Shown: in pieces, positions 8,989-16,581 of the stretch
Position numbering within the stretch: the stretch's first letter is position 1
How the letters are laid out: each line of letters begins with the position of its first letter
Source: Poriferisodalis sp965215815
GTDB lineage: Bacteria > Actinomycetota > Acidimicrobiia > Acidimicrobiales > Poriferisodalaceae
Reading direction: 5' to 3'
NCBI RefSeq assembly: GCF_965215815.1
Contig: NZ_CBDCEO010000013.1
Location: forward strand, 1,054,001-1,118,000
Length of the DNA: 64,000 nucleotides
Program-made: the position numbers and the translations under genes
Notes under the pieces: model-generated
The model's input: only the letters and a program-made list of their open reading frames with translations
The model's database searches: none
What the model was told of the DNA's origin: nothing

Positions 8989-9477
8989 GTGACCGGAACG
9001 CGTTTTGGAGCTCGCGGATCCATGGTGAGCGTGCATCTCGCCGATTGGGAGCGGCGACTCCTTGCCGAGATGGTGGGAGAGCTGCGCAGAAACTTGCTGG
9101 ATCACACGCCAGCACGCGACGGCGGGGACGGCTTGGATCCATCGCTCCGGCGCCTGTTCCCGCCGGCTTACCTGAGTGATCCCGATCGCGACGCCGACTA
9201 CCAGCGCCTCATGCGCGACGAGCTGCTAGCCGAGCGGCTCGATCACCTCGATCTGCTTGATGGCACGCTTGAAGCTGATCACCTCGACGACGCACAGCTG
9301 ACCGCCTGGGTGCAGGGTCTGAACGAGCTGCGCCTGGTCCTCGGCACCCAGCTCGACATCGCCGAGGAAGATGACTCGACTGAGGTCGACCCGCACGATC
9401 CCGGCCAGCGGCCGCGCCTGCGGTACCACTACCTCGGGGGCCTGCTCGCCGAACTCATTGACGCGGCGCACCGCTGA
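8989..9477 (+). CDS. DUF2017 family protein
   Basis: 162 aa from GTG 8989, acidic and helical. It matches the actinobacterial DUF2017 family usually encoded directly after clpS: an N-terminal start like TGTRFGARGSMVSV, then WERRLLAEMV, a Pro-rich break (RRLFPPAYLSDP), DADYQRLMRDEL, and a C-terminal segment with the phrase LNELRLVLGTQLDI followed by YHYLGGLLAELID. Biochemical function is unknown; linkage to clpS suggests a connection with regulated proteolysis, which is inference. GTG 8989 is preferred over ATG 9022 because family members have about a dozen residues before the first helix. Confidence 0.85.
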   Translation: MTGTRFGARGSMVSVHLADWERRLLAEMVGELRRNLLDHTPARDGGDGLDPSLRRLFPPAYLSDPDRDADYQRLMRDELLAERLDHLDLLDGTLEADHLDDAQLTAWVQGLNELRLVLGTQLDIAEEDDSTEVDPHDPGQRPRLRYHYLGGLLAELIDAAHR

Positions 9478-9571
9478 TCGCGGCGGTGTCCGTGCAGTGC
9501 CCGCGCAGTGTGCTTGACGTGTCCCCGAAGTCGTGGGCCCCAGACGGCTCCGGCCTAGCCTGAGACGCCCG

Positions 9572-9644
9572 GCCCCCATCGTCTAGCGGCCTAGGACACC
9601 GGCCTTTCACGCCGGCGGCACGGGTTCGAATCCCGTTGGGGGTG
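9572..9644 (+). tRNA. tRNA-Glu (TTC anticodon)
   Basis: A complete cloverleaf of 73 nt. Acceptor GCCCCCA pairs with TGGGGGT (G-T wobble at 1:72, usual for actinobacterial tRNA-Glu). Anticodon stem CCGGC/GCCGG encloses loop CTTTCAC, anticodon TTC. The T arm is CGGG-TTCGAAT-CCCG. The 3' CCA is not encoded. A decayed transposase begins about 25 bp downstream. Confidence 0.97.
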
Positions 9645-9670
9645 CTGCAGATCCGCGACCGCGTCATGCG

Positions 9671-10020
9671 CACGAGGTTGTAGCTGGCGGCGCTGAACTC
9701 GTTCGGGGGCTCTTTGCAGCATCTGCATGGCGGTGCCGCGCTCCGCGTAGCCGTCGGCTTGGGTGAGCTCGGCGTCGACCCTGAGCCCGTTGCGGTTCTC
9801 GATCAAAACTCGAGCAATACCGGCGCAGCCTGGCGCGGTGCACCACCGCAGCGAAGAACCGGTCACAGATCTCGTGATCCAACAAGCGCTGCCGGTTCTT
9901 GGAGAACGTCGAGGGGTCGAAGGCGCGCTCGTCGATGCGCATCCCCAAGAACCACTTGAACAACATGTCGTAGCTCAGCCGCTCACAAAACGCCCGCTCC
10001 GAACGGATCGAATACAGCGC
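9671..10020 (-). pseudogene. IS5/IS1182-type transposase remnant, internally deleted and frameshifted
   Basis: Two adjacent minus-strand frames match different parts of the same transposase type. Bases 10020-9826 encode an N-terminal DUF772-like piece (LYSIRSER, YDMLFKWFLGM, DPSTFSKNRQRLLDH). Bases 9809-9671, in another frame, encode a later segment (VLIENRNGL, DAELTQADGYAERG). The intervening region, which should carry the first catalytic Asp, is missing, as are the true N- and C-termini. No terminal inverted repeats were found. It lies just downstream of tRNA-Glu. This is a dead remnant of an insertion sequence. Confidence 0.8.
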
Positions 10021-10198
10021 CCCTGACGCCTTCGCTGGGGCAATCACCGCACCCGATCGCCACGGGCCGCACAGCGCTCCACACGGGCAACCTGCGCCCC
10101 ACGATGGCACCGCCCCAACGCAGCGTCGCTCAGGTACCGGCGACGGAGTCACCCGTGCTACCAGATTGTGGCCAGCGACCAAATGCCTGCATGGATGA

Positions 10199-10741
10199 GC
10201 CCCTCGCCGGTCCCTGCCCCGAAGCGCTGATGGCGGGCGGTGCCAAACGGCCCGTGAGTGATGCTCGGCACCCGCCCCTAGGCCCTCTCCGGACCGACAC
10301 GGCGACCGCGAAGGGGCCCCCGCAGCCGCGCTGTGCGGGCCGCTGGAGCGCCGCTGCGGCCTCGCGGGCAACAATGCCCCCGCCCGAAGGGGAGCGCCCC
10401 ACGGGCGCACAACGGCCCGCAGCAACCCAACAGCGCCGATCCGCTAGCACAGGTGACCCACCCGCACGTGCGCTCGATTAGTCCCGGTCTGTCGCCTTCG
10501 CTGTCTCGCGGCGGCGCAGTCGCATTCCCCGCACCGTGTAGAACGCCATGCCTGCAATGCCGATGGCCAAGCACGACAGCGAGACGGCCCGCGTAACCAG
10601 TGCCACGCCGCCGCCCATCTCGGTCAAAGTGATCGTCGCCATGCCGACCGCGGTCATCACAACAAGGAACCTGGTCACAACAAACAGCCTGCGGAACCCT
10701 CACTGTCGTGCTGGCGGCGTGTGACGCTGTGCCGTCGTCAT
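10199..10741 (-). repeat. tandem duplication, copy A (small gene plus conserved 3' flank)
   Basis: About 540 bp with clear, diverged similarity to 10852-11338 in the same orientation. Landmarks shared in order on the plus strand: CCCTCGCCGGT, GAAGCGCTGA, GGCGGTGCC, GCGCTGTGCGG, GGCCCGCAGCA then CCCAACAGCGCCGATCCGCT, a GCGCTCGAT block, CTGTCGCCTTCGCTGTCTC, and TGCTGGCGG at the start of the small gene. The similarity extends about 280 bp past the coding part, so the unit duplicated was gene plus 3' flank. Period about 650 bp. Function of the flank is unknown. Confidence 0.75.
10478..10741 (-). pseudogene. small membrane protein, copy A, interrupted by an in-frame TGA
   Basis: Reading from ATG at 10741 gives MTTAQRHTPPARQ, then TGA (10702-10700), then the same frame continues open to 10478 with two hydrophobic segments and a basic end RLRRRETAKA. 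The intact paralogue at 11096-11338 reads HTPPARQRWF at the same place, so the stop is a single nonsense change in this copy. A shorter product could still start at a downstream GTG or ATG (from about 10678, 66 aa). A perfect 12-bp tandem duplication (ATGGTTTCAGGG twice on the plus strand, 10740-10763) sits at and just before the start. Confidence 0.6.
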
Positions 10742-10851
10742 GGTTTCAGGGATGGTTTCAGGGTATTCGCCGCGCTCATCGACAGGCCTCCGTTTCGCAT
10801 TGCTCGCAACGTCAGCGATCATGGAGCGACGATATTCCTCAGTACGGCTGA

Positions 10852-11338
10852 CCCCCTCGCCGGTACCTGCCCGGAAGCGCTGACGGGCGGTGCCATCGCC
10901 CCGCGAGTGAACGTCGATACCCACCCCCGCGGCCCTCCCCGGCCCTACACGACGACTGCGCTGTGGTTCCAGCGGCGCTGTGCGGACCGCTAGAGCACCG
11001 CTGCGGCCCCGTCCGAAGAGGAGCGCAGAACGGCCCGCAGCAGCCCAACAGCGCCGATCCGCTACCACGGGTGAGCCATCCGCACGAGCGCTCGATCAGG
11101 CCCAAACTGCCGCCTTCGCTGTCTCCCGGCGGCGCTCTCGCCTCGTGAACCTCACATACGACACGATTGCGAAGGTCAGTACTGCGCCCCACGCGGCCGT
11201 CACCAGCACAAAGCTGCCTGATTGGTGCACAGCGCGCCACAAGGGAGTCGACGCCGTGCCGGCCGCGGTGGCCACAACAAAGAACCTGAGGAACCAGCGC
11301 TGTCGTGCTGGCGGAGTGTGGCACTCTGCCGTCGCCAT
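10852..11338 (-). repeat. tandem duplication, copy B (small gene plus conserved 3' flank)
   Basis: About 490 bp matching 10199-10741, with several small deletions relative to copy A (for example the segment after GGCCCCGTCCGAAG). The best block is around 11032-11120, where CGGCCCGCAGCAGCCCAAC and GCGCCGATCCGCTACCAC match copy A with only a few changes. The spacer between copies (about 10742-10851) is not obviously duplicated and I see no gene in it. Confidence 0.75.
11096..11338 (-). CDS. small two-helix membrane protein, copy B (intact)
   Basis: 80 aa from ATG 11338. N-terminal cytosolic stretch with HTPPARQR, two hydrophobic segments (about 15-28 and 38-58), then a strongly basic end TRRERRRETAKAA. 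Not a family I recognise. It is the intact member of the tandem duplication, and a third relative lies at 11740-11961. No partner gene is visible. Conservation of frame against copy A, including the Arg-rich tail, supports that it is a real coding sequence. Confidence 0.5.
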   Translation of the reverse strand: MATAECHTPPARQRWFLRFFVVATAAGTASTPLWRAVHQSGSFVLVTAAWGAVLTFAIVSYVRFTRRERRRETAKAAVWA

Positions 11339-11367
11339 GGTTTCAAGATATCTCTCGCTTGTGCGGG

Positions 11368-11684
11368 TCATTGGCCTAGGCGAGCGAGGGACGCTTGGCA
11401 TCGTGCTGTGGCCGACTCTCGACTGCCTTGGTACTGAGTGACGAAGACACCGTTCTCATAGAGGTTGACCTTTCCGAGATGGGGCAGCCCGTACTGCGCG
11501 AATGACTCCCACGGCGTGCAGTAGTTGCCGGTCGAAGTCTCAGGTTCGGCGGGCGGTGATGCTTGGTCGCCGCCGTCGTCGGAATCGCCGTCGAAGTCGT
11601 CATCGTCCGCATTGCGGCCGTTCTCAACCCGACGATGGCGAGGAACCCCGCGGCCGAAGCCAACGAGGTACCTCTCCGTGCCAA
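11368..11684 (-). pseudogene. small secreted protein, apparently frameshifted
   Basis: Two overlapping minus-strand frames complement each other. From TTG 11684 one frame gives a signal-peptide-like start (ARRGTSLASAAGFLAIVGL). The other frame, open to 11368, gives an acidic linker (DDDDFDGDSDDGGD) and then a convincing ordered domain with YCTPWESFAQYGLPHLG and VNLYENGVFVTQYQGS. Joining them needs one frameshift near 11625. Either the gene is decayed, the assembly has an indel, or the product starts at an unusual codon without a signal peptide. Function unknown. Confidence 0.35.
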
Positions 11685-11739
11685 GCCCAGTCAAACCATG
11701 CCTAGCTTCGACTGCCGAGCCGTGCCGAGAACGTCGGCT

Positions 11740-11961
11740 CTACCGGACTGCCGCCTTCGCGGCCATGCGCCTGTTCTTGGTCCAGCCGTAGGCAAGGATC
11801 AAGACGGCGATGCCCCCGAAGGGTGCGCCGTAGACCCACCACGACCAATCCGTGAGCCATTCTATGAGATTTCCTATTACGGCCCCGGTTAGAACGCCTG
11901 CCCAACCCCAAGAGTCGCGCTTCTTTTGCGGCGGAGTCAGCGTCTTGCTGTCAGCGCTCAT
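11740..11961 (-). CDS. small two-helix membrane protein, third family member
   Basis: 73 aa from ATG 11961. Same plan as the proteins of the tandem duplication: short N-terminus with LTPPQKKR (compare HTPPARQR), two hydrophobic segments rich in Trp, and a basic end NRRMAAKAAVR (compare RRRETAKAA). The codons before the start also resemble the other copies (EYPEN before ATG here, EYPET before copy A). DNA similarity to the duplicated unit is not obvious, so it is an older relative. Function unknown. Confidence 0.5.
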   Translation of the reverse strand: MSADSKTLTPPQKKRDSWGWAGVLTGAVIGNLIEWLTDWSWWVYGAPFGGIAVLILAYGWTKNRRMAAKAAVR

Positions 11962-12157
11962 ATTCTCAGGGTATTCCGCGGCGCTCATGCCGTTGCCGTC
12001 AGAATAACGACGAGATTGCCAGCGGGTTCGATCCTGCGAACGCTTCTCGTACGCTGGCGTCCTCCGGCTCGCCTTCCTCCGGCTCACCCCCCTCTTGACC
12101 TTCCTCTTGGTCTTCCTGCCGACCTAAATCCAAGCCGCGATGCGGGAGCCTTGACGT

Positions 12158-13549
12158 TCAGCCAGTGTCGGCAGGGGGCGATTCGGGCTCGAGCGCGAGC
12201 GGGAGGCGGAGTTCGACAGTGGCTCCCGGGCCTTCGGTGTCGATGACGGCCACGGAGCCCTCGTGGGTGCGAGCGACATAGTCGACAATGGACAGCCCGA
12301 GGCCCGAACCGGGCTGCGAGCGGGCCTCGGGAGCCCGGTAGAAGCGTTCGAAAACCACCTCCCGCAGGGCGGGGTCGATTCCGGGACCGCGGTCGCACAC
12401 TTGAACGATCGCCAGTCCTTCGCGATGGGCAACGCTGATCTCGATGGGCTCGCCGGGCGGTGACCACTTGAGGGCGTTGTCGATGAGGTTGCTGATGGCA
12501 CGCTCCACCAACGCCACGTTGACCACCACCTCACACGACTCAAAGTCGGTCACGAAGTCGACCTCGGCGCGACGACGGTGCCGGTCCACCACCGAGGCCG
12601 CAATGTCGACGAGATCGACTGGCGTCGGCTCGCCCTGCGCACGCTGATCACTGGCCAACTCGACGAGCTCGCCCACCAGCTCGGTGAGCTGATCCAGCTC
12701 GAACTGGACATCGTCAAGCATCCGGCGGCGCTCACTGGAATCGAGCACCGCGGCCACCCCATCGGAGTCCTGTGTGGCTTCGGCACGCGACAGCAGCTCG
12801 ATATTGGTGCGAATGCTGGTGAGCGGCGTCCGAAGTTCGTGGCCAGCATCGGTCACCAACCGTTGTTGTTGGGCGCGCGACAGGGCAAGCGCTTCAAGCA
12901 TCGCGTTAAAGCTGCGCGCCAGCTCGCCCAGCTCGTCGTCACGCTCGGGCTCGATGGGCTGGTCGAGATCCTGGGTTTGTGCGACGTTCTGTGCCGCGGC
13001 CGTCAGTCGACGCACCGGGCCCATCGCGCGGCCAGCCACAAGGAAGCCCAGCAAACCCGCGAGGGCGACGCCAGCGATCGCCACTACTGCGAGCGCCTCA
13101 CGCACTCCGTGGGCGTAGTGGTCGAACTCGCTCAACGGTCGGGCGACCATGAGTGCTCCTCGTGGCCCCAGCGAGACCGTCAACACGCGGAGCCTCACCG
13201 TGTCGGCGGCGACATCGGCGGAATGAGTCTTCGCTTGGCCCGTGGCGACCTCAAGGTCGCCGCGCGAGACCGGAATCACGTCATCGGAGATGTATCTCAC
13301 CGTGCCCTTGGGACCGATCACCTGGACCAGCACGTCATAGGGGACGTGCTTGCCAAACGCGCGAATCCCGACGCTCTGGCGAAAGCGGCCGTCAGCAGTC
13401 ACCAGGACGTGTGCACGTTCCTCGAGCTGCTCGTCAATCGCCGAGCGGGCCTCGCTGCGCGCGATCCACAACATGACCCCCAACACCGCCAACACTGCGA
13501 CCGCTACCGAAGCAGCCACCAACAGACTCAGGCGTGTTCGGAAGCTCAC
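12158..13549 (-). CDS. sensor histidine kinase (MprB/PrrB-like)
   Basis: 463 aa. Membrane helix at about 9-30, extracytoplasmic sensor about 31-150, second helix about 152-173, HAMP domain about 174-228 (GPVRRLTAAA to FNAMLEAL), then the HisKA domain with phospho-accepting His237 (TDAGHELRTPLTS) and a HATPase domain with N box (NLIDNALKWSP), G1 (DRGPGID) and G2 (GSGLGLSIV). It autophosphorylates and passes phosphate to the regulator encoded just upstream; the ATGA overlap at 13546-13549 indicates coupled translation. By family it resembles the envelope-stress kinases MprB and PrrB of mycobacteria, but the signal cannot be read from the sequence. Confidence 0.93.
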   Translation of the reverse strand: MSFRTRLSLLVAASVAVAVLAVLGVMLWIARSEARSAIDEQLEERAHVLVTADGRFRQSVGIRAFGKHVPYDVLVQVIGPKGTVRYISDDVIPVSRGDLEVATGQAKTHSADVAADTVRLRVLTVSLGPRGALMVARPLSEFDHYAHGVREALAVVAIAGVALAGLLGFLVAGRAMGPVRRLTAAAQNVAQTQDLDQPIEPERDDELGELARSFNAMLEALALSRAQQQRLVTDAGHELRTPLTSIRTNIELLSRAEATQDSDGVAAVLDSSERRRMLDDVQFELDQLTELVGELVELASDQRAQGEPTPVDLVDIAASVVDRHRRRAEVDFVTDFESCEVVVNVALVERAISNLIDNALKWSPPGEPIEISVAHREGLAIVQVCDRGPGIDPALREVVFERFYRAPEARSQPGSGLGLSIVDYVARTHEGSVAVIDTEGPGATVELRLPLALEPESPPADTG

Positions 13550-14301
13550 GAGTTTCTCAGGACGTAGCCGACGCCGCGCACTGTGCGGATCGGACTGTGC
13601 CCGTCAGAGCCACCGTGCACTGCGGCCAGCTTGCGGCGTAGGTAGCCGACGTACACCTCCAGCGAATTCGAGGCGAGCGAGGCGTCGTAACCCCAGACCG
13701 TGTCGTAGATCTCATCACGCATCAGGATGCGATCGGGGTTGCGCAGGAACAGTTCCAGCAGCTGATGCTCGGTGCGCGTCAGTGTCAACGTCTCGCCGGC
13801 ACAAGTCACCTCGTAGCTGGCCGTGTCCATGACGATGTCGCCGCAGGCCAGCCGCTCATCGCCTCCAGAGGCCTCGGAGGCTGTACCCCGGCGCAGCAGC
13901 GCCCGCAGCCGTGCCAGAAGTTCGTCGAGCGCGAACGGCTTCGCCAGGTAGTCGTCGGCTCCGGCATCGAGGCCTTCCACCCGGTCCACAGTCGAGCCCC
14001 GGGCCGTCAGCAGCAGGATCGGCAACCGGCTCCCGGCAGCACGCAAGCGACGGCACAGCTCGAAGCCACCCAGATTCGGCATAGTGGCATCGAGCACCAT
14101 CACGTCAGCTCTGCGGGCCAATGCCTCTCCCTCGAGGCCATCGCGACCCTCGAGCACCGAATAGCCCTCGATCTGCAGGGCGCGACGCAATGCCGCACGG
14201 ATCCGCTGATCGTCGTCGACGACGGCTACCGCGGGACCGGTGCCGCCTGGCCGGTCAGGGTCCACAGCCCCATTCTGGAATCCAGACGGTGAGAATCCCA
14301 T
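13546..14301 (-). CDS. OmpR-family response regulator
   Basis: 251 aa. Receiver domain about 23-137 with acidic pocket Asp30/Asp31, phospho-acceptor Asp71 (VMVLDATMPN), Thr99 and Lys121 (LAKPFA). A C-terminal winged-helix DNA-binding domain at about 150-250 includes LTRTEHQLLELF, EVYVGYLRRKL and RTVRGVGYVLR. It is the first gene of the pair and overlaps the kinase gene by 4 bp. About 22 residues precede the receiver fold, so a later start is possible. Most like the MprA/PrrA group. Confidence 0.94.
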   Translation of the reverse strand: MGFSPSGFQNGAVDPDRPGGTGPAVAVVDDDQRIRAALRRALQIEGYSVLEGRDGLEGEALARRADVMVLDATMPNLGGFELCRRLRAAGSRLPILLLTARGSTVDRVEGLDAGADDYLAKPFALDELLARLRALLRRGTASEASGGDERLACGDIVMDTASYEVTCAGETLTLTRTEHQLLELFLRNPDRILMRDEIYDTVWGYDASLASNSLEVYVGYLRRKLAAVHGGSDGHSPIRTVRGVGYVLRNS

Positions 14302-14332
14302 AAGAATGTCGGCGGACCCGGGCGATGGCCGC

Positions 14333-14890
14333 TCATCCAGCGGCGGAGTTGCGGCGACGCAGGTGCGGGATCGTGAGTACCGAGCAGGCGTCGCGCTCGA
14401 TGTCGTAGCTCAGCGCCCGGACGGCATCAGCGATGTCCCACCAGGCCACCTCGTCCACTTCGCCGGGATCGCCCTTCAGCCGCTTCGGCATCTTCGCCGG
14501 CGTCATTGCGTAGAACAGCACCAGCTTCGGCACCTGATCGCTAATCAGGTAGCTGACCGGATACGGCGCCGAAGTGATCGCGCATCGCACCCCGGTCTCC
14601 TCACGGACTTCGCGCAGCGCCGCCTCGGCCCAGGTCTCGCCGCGCTTGAGGTGGCCCTTGGGCAGCGACCAGTCGTCGTAACGAGGGCGGTGCACCACCA
14701 GCACCGAACCCTCGTGGCACACCACGCCTCCGGCTGCCCGGTCCATGGGAGCGTTGGTATAGCGACCCCACTCGACGTGACGGCGGCGAGGCTTTGCCGA
14801 CGCCTCGGAGGGGATGTTCTTCTGGTTCTTCCTTGCGGACCCCTTCTCCGAAGACCTCTTCTCGGATAACTCAGGCCTGTCCTGTGCCAC
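14333..14890 (-). CDS. NUDIX hydrolase
   Basis: 185 aa. A complete NUDIX box lies at about 79-101 (GHLKRGETWAEAALREVREE then TG), giving the Mg-binding Glu residues. The preceding GGVVCHEGSVLVVHRPRYDD is the usual first strand region, similar to MutT-like enzymes that act on nucleotide diphosphates linked to another group. The N-terminal 45 residues are basic and probably unstructured. The gene is convergent with nothing and divergent from the luciferase-like gene, with 74 bp between starts. The substrate is not evident. In mycobacteria a MutT-like gene sits beside pcnA; here it does not. Confidence 0.9.
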   Translation of the reverse strand: MAQDRPELSEKRSSEKGSARKNQKNIPSEASAKPRRRHVEWGRYTNAPMDRAAGGVVCHEGSVLVVHRPRYDDWSLPKGHLKRGETWAEAALREVREETGVRCAITSAPYPVSYLISDQVPKLVLFYAMTPAKMPKRLKGDPGEVDEVAWWDIADAVRALSYDIERDACSVLTIPHLRRRNSAAG

Positions 14891-14964
14891 GGTTCGTGTC
14901 TAGCGTGTCTGCGCCAGCCGCGGCGTGCTTATCAGGCCAACAGAACTCAGCACGAGGATTCATC

Positions 14965-16050
14965 ATGGACTTAGGGATTTGTATCGCATCGCACATCGGC
15001 GACCTGGAATACGTCACTCGCGCTGAAGAGCTTGGTTACACCCACGCTTGGTTCGCGGATAGTCACATGCTGTGGTCGGACTGCTACGCCACGCTGGCAC
15101 TCGCGGCCGAGCGGACCAACACGATGCAGCTCGGCACCGGCGTATCGGTCTCGGGCACTCGTCCCGCACCCGTGACGGCGGCTTCGATCGCCACCATCAA
15201 CGCGCTCGCTCCGGGTCGGACGTTTCTGGGCATCGGCACGGGCAACACAGCGATGCGAATCATGGGGCACAAGCCGCAACGCATCGCCGAATTCGACCGG
15301 TATCTCGCGGCGCTGCGGCCGCTGCTGCGCGGCGAGGAAGCCGTCCATCACTTCGGCGGCACTGCCGAGCCGATCCGCCACATCATGCCCGACGCAGGAT
15401 TCGTCAACTTCGACGATCCGATCCCGCTGTACATCTCCGGCTTCGGGCCGCGTTCGCTGGGTCTTGCGGGCCAGTACGGCGACGGCGCAGTCCTGTCGGT
15501 GCCGCCCGACGGCTCGGCCACCGCACGTGTGTGGGAGTTCATCGAAGCCGGCGCCGCCGAGGCGGGCCGCACGATTGACCGCAGCGACTATCTGATGTGC
15601 TCGCTCACGACCATCGTGGTGCTGGACGACGGCGAGACGCTGGCTAGCCAGCGCGAGCGCGTGTACCACGAGGCCGGAGCGTTCGCGATGGCCTCGGTGC
15701 ACTACTCCTACGACCAGTACCGCCAATACGGCCGTGCTCCCGGCACCCGGCTGGAAGCCATCTGGGACGAGTACTGCGCCATGCTCGACGACACCGATCC
15801 CGAACGCATCCACCAGCGGATCCACGCCGGCCACAACTGCTGGGTGCTGCCAGAGGAAACTCGGTTCCTGACCGACGAGCTCATCAACGCCACTTGCATT
15901 GTGGGCACCGCGGAGGTGGTCACCGAGCGCCTGATGGACCTGGGAGAGCGCGGACTCGATCAGGTCATGATCCTGCCGAACTTCGACCCCCGCTACGAAG
16001 TACTTGAGCGCGTCGGCCGCGAGATCCTCCCTCAGCTACCGGCCGACTAG
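14965..16050 (+). CDS. luciferase-like (LLM class) oxidoreductase, probably F420-dependent
   Basis: 361 aa from ATG 14965, preceded by an A/G-rich stretch (GCACGAGGATTCATC). TIM-barrel family of F420- or FMN-dependent monooxygenases and reductases. Visible features: start DLGICIASHIGDLEYVTRAE, then AEELGYTHAWFADSHM, LGTGVSVSGTRPAPVTAASI, the glycine-rich LGIGTGNTAM segment and YISGFGPRSLGLAGQYGDG. The overall pattern is like the F420-dependent enzymes common in Actinomycetota, with substrate unknown. It is transcribed alone and followed by rpmB 72 bp later. Confidence 0.88.
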   Translation: MDLGICIASHIGDLEYVTRAEELGYTHAWFADSHMLWSDCYATLALAAERTNTMQLGTGVSVSGTRPAPVTAASIATINALAPGRTFLGIGTGNTAMRIMGHKPQRIAEFDRYLAALRPLLRGEEAVHHFGGTAEPIRHIMPDAGFVNFDDPIPLYISGFGPRSLGLAGQYGDGAVLSVPPDGSATARVWEFIEAGAAEAGRTIDRSDYLMCSLTTIVVLDDGETLASQRERVYHEAGAFAMASVHYSYDQYRQYGRAPGTRLEAIWDEYCAMLDDTDPERIHQRIHAGHNCWVLPEETRFLTDELINATCIVGTAEVVTERLMDLGERGLDQVMILPNFDPRYEVLERVGREILPQLPAD

Positions 16051-16122
16051 CACGACGATGCGCGCCGACACCTCGGTAGCCTCGTGCGCTGCTGTCAAGC
16101 CCACCCGCTGGAGATGCTGGGA

Positions 16123-16359
16123 ATGAGCAACATCTGCCAAGTCACCGGTCGTCGGCCGCATTCGGGCTTCAACGTGTCCCACTCGCACCGCCGCACGAAG
16201 CGCTGGTTCAAGCCGAACATTCAGCGGAAGCGTTTCTGGGTGCCCAACGAGCACCGCTGGGTGTCGCTGACGATCAGCGCCAAGGGCATCAAGACCATCA
16301 ACAAGCGCGGCATCGAGTCGGTGGTTGCTGACCTGCGTCGGCGCGGGGAGAAGATCTGA
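16123..16359 (+). CDS. rpmB: 50S ribosomal protein L28
   Basis: 78 aa from ATG 16123, preceded by GGAG-like bases (CTGGAGATGCTGGGA). Clear L28: SNICQVTGRRPHSGFNVSHS, RRTKRWFKPNIQRKRFWVP and the C-terminal RGIESVVADLRRRGEKI. It has a single Cys, so it lacks the zinc ribbon of the other L28 type. The stop overlaps the rpmG start (TGATG). Confidence 0.97.
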   Translation: MSNICQVTGRRPHSGFNVSHSHRRTKRWFKPNIQRKRFWVPNEHRWVSLTISAKGIKTINKRGIESVVADLRRRGEKI

Positions 16360-16523
16360 TGCCCAAGAGCGACAAGCGGCCGGTCATCAAGCTGAAGTCC
16401 ACCGAAGGCACCGGCTACACGTACTCGACGCGCAAGAACAAGACGAACACCCGCGACCGCATCGAGTTGCGCAAGTACGACCCAGTGCTTCGTCGCCACG
16501 TCATCTTCAGAGAAGAACGCTGA
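16359..16523 (+). CDS. rpmG: 50S ribosomal protein L33 (zinc-free form)
   Basis: 54 aa beginning MPKSDKRPVIKLKSTEGTG and ending RRHVIFREER. Typical L33 with YTYSTRKNKTNTRDR and ELRKYDPVLR. The CxxC pairs of the zinc-binding L33 paralogue are absent. The start ATG overlaps the rpmB stop by one base, so L28 and L33 are made from one coupled message. Confidence 0.96.
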   Translation: MPKSDKRPVIKLKSTEGTGYTYSTRKNKTNTRDRIELRKYDPVLRRHVIFREER

Positions 16524-16581
16524 GCGGCGCCGGAGATTTCTGATTGCGCGCATCGTCATGCGATGCGCCGACCGGCCTCGA

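Noticed and set aside
9511..9571. Promoter for tRNA-Glu based on TTGACG
   Set aside because: No -10-like hexamer at 16-18 bp downstream.
12010..12060. GGGTTCGATCC sequence resembling a T arm
   Set aside because: The loop would be only 6 nt and no other tRNA arms are present.
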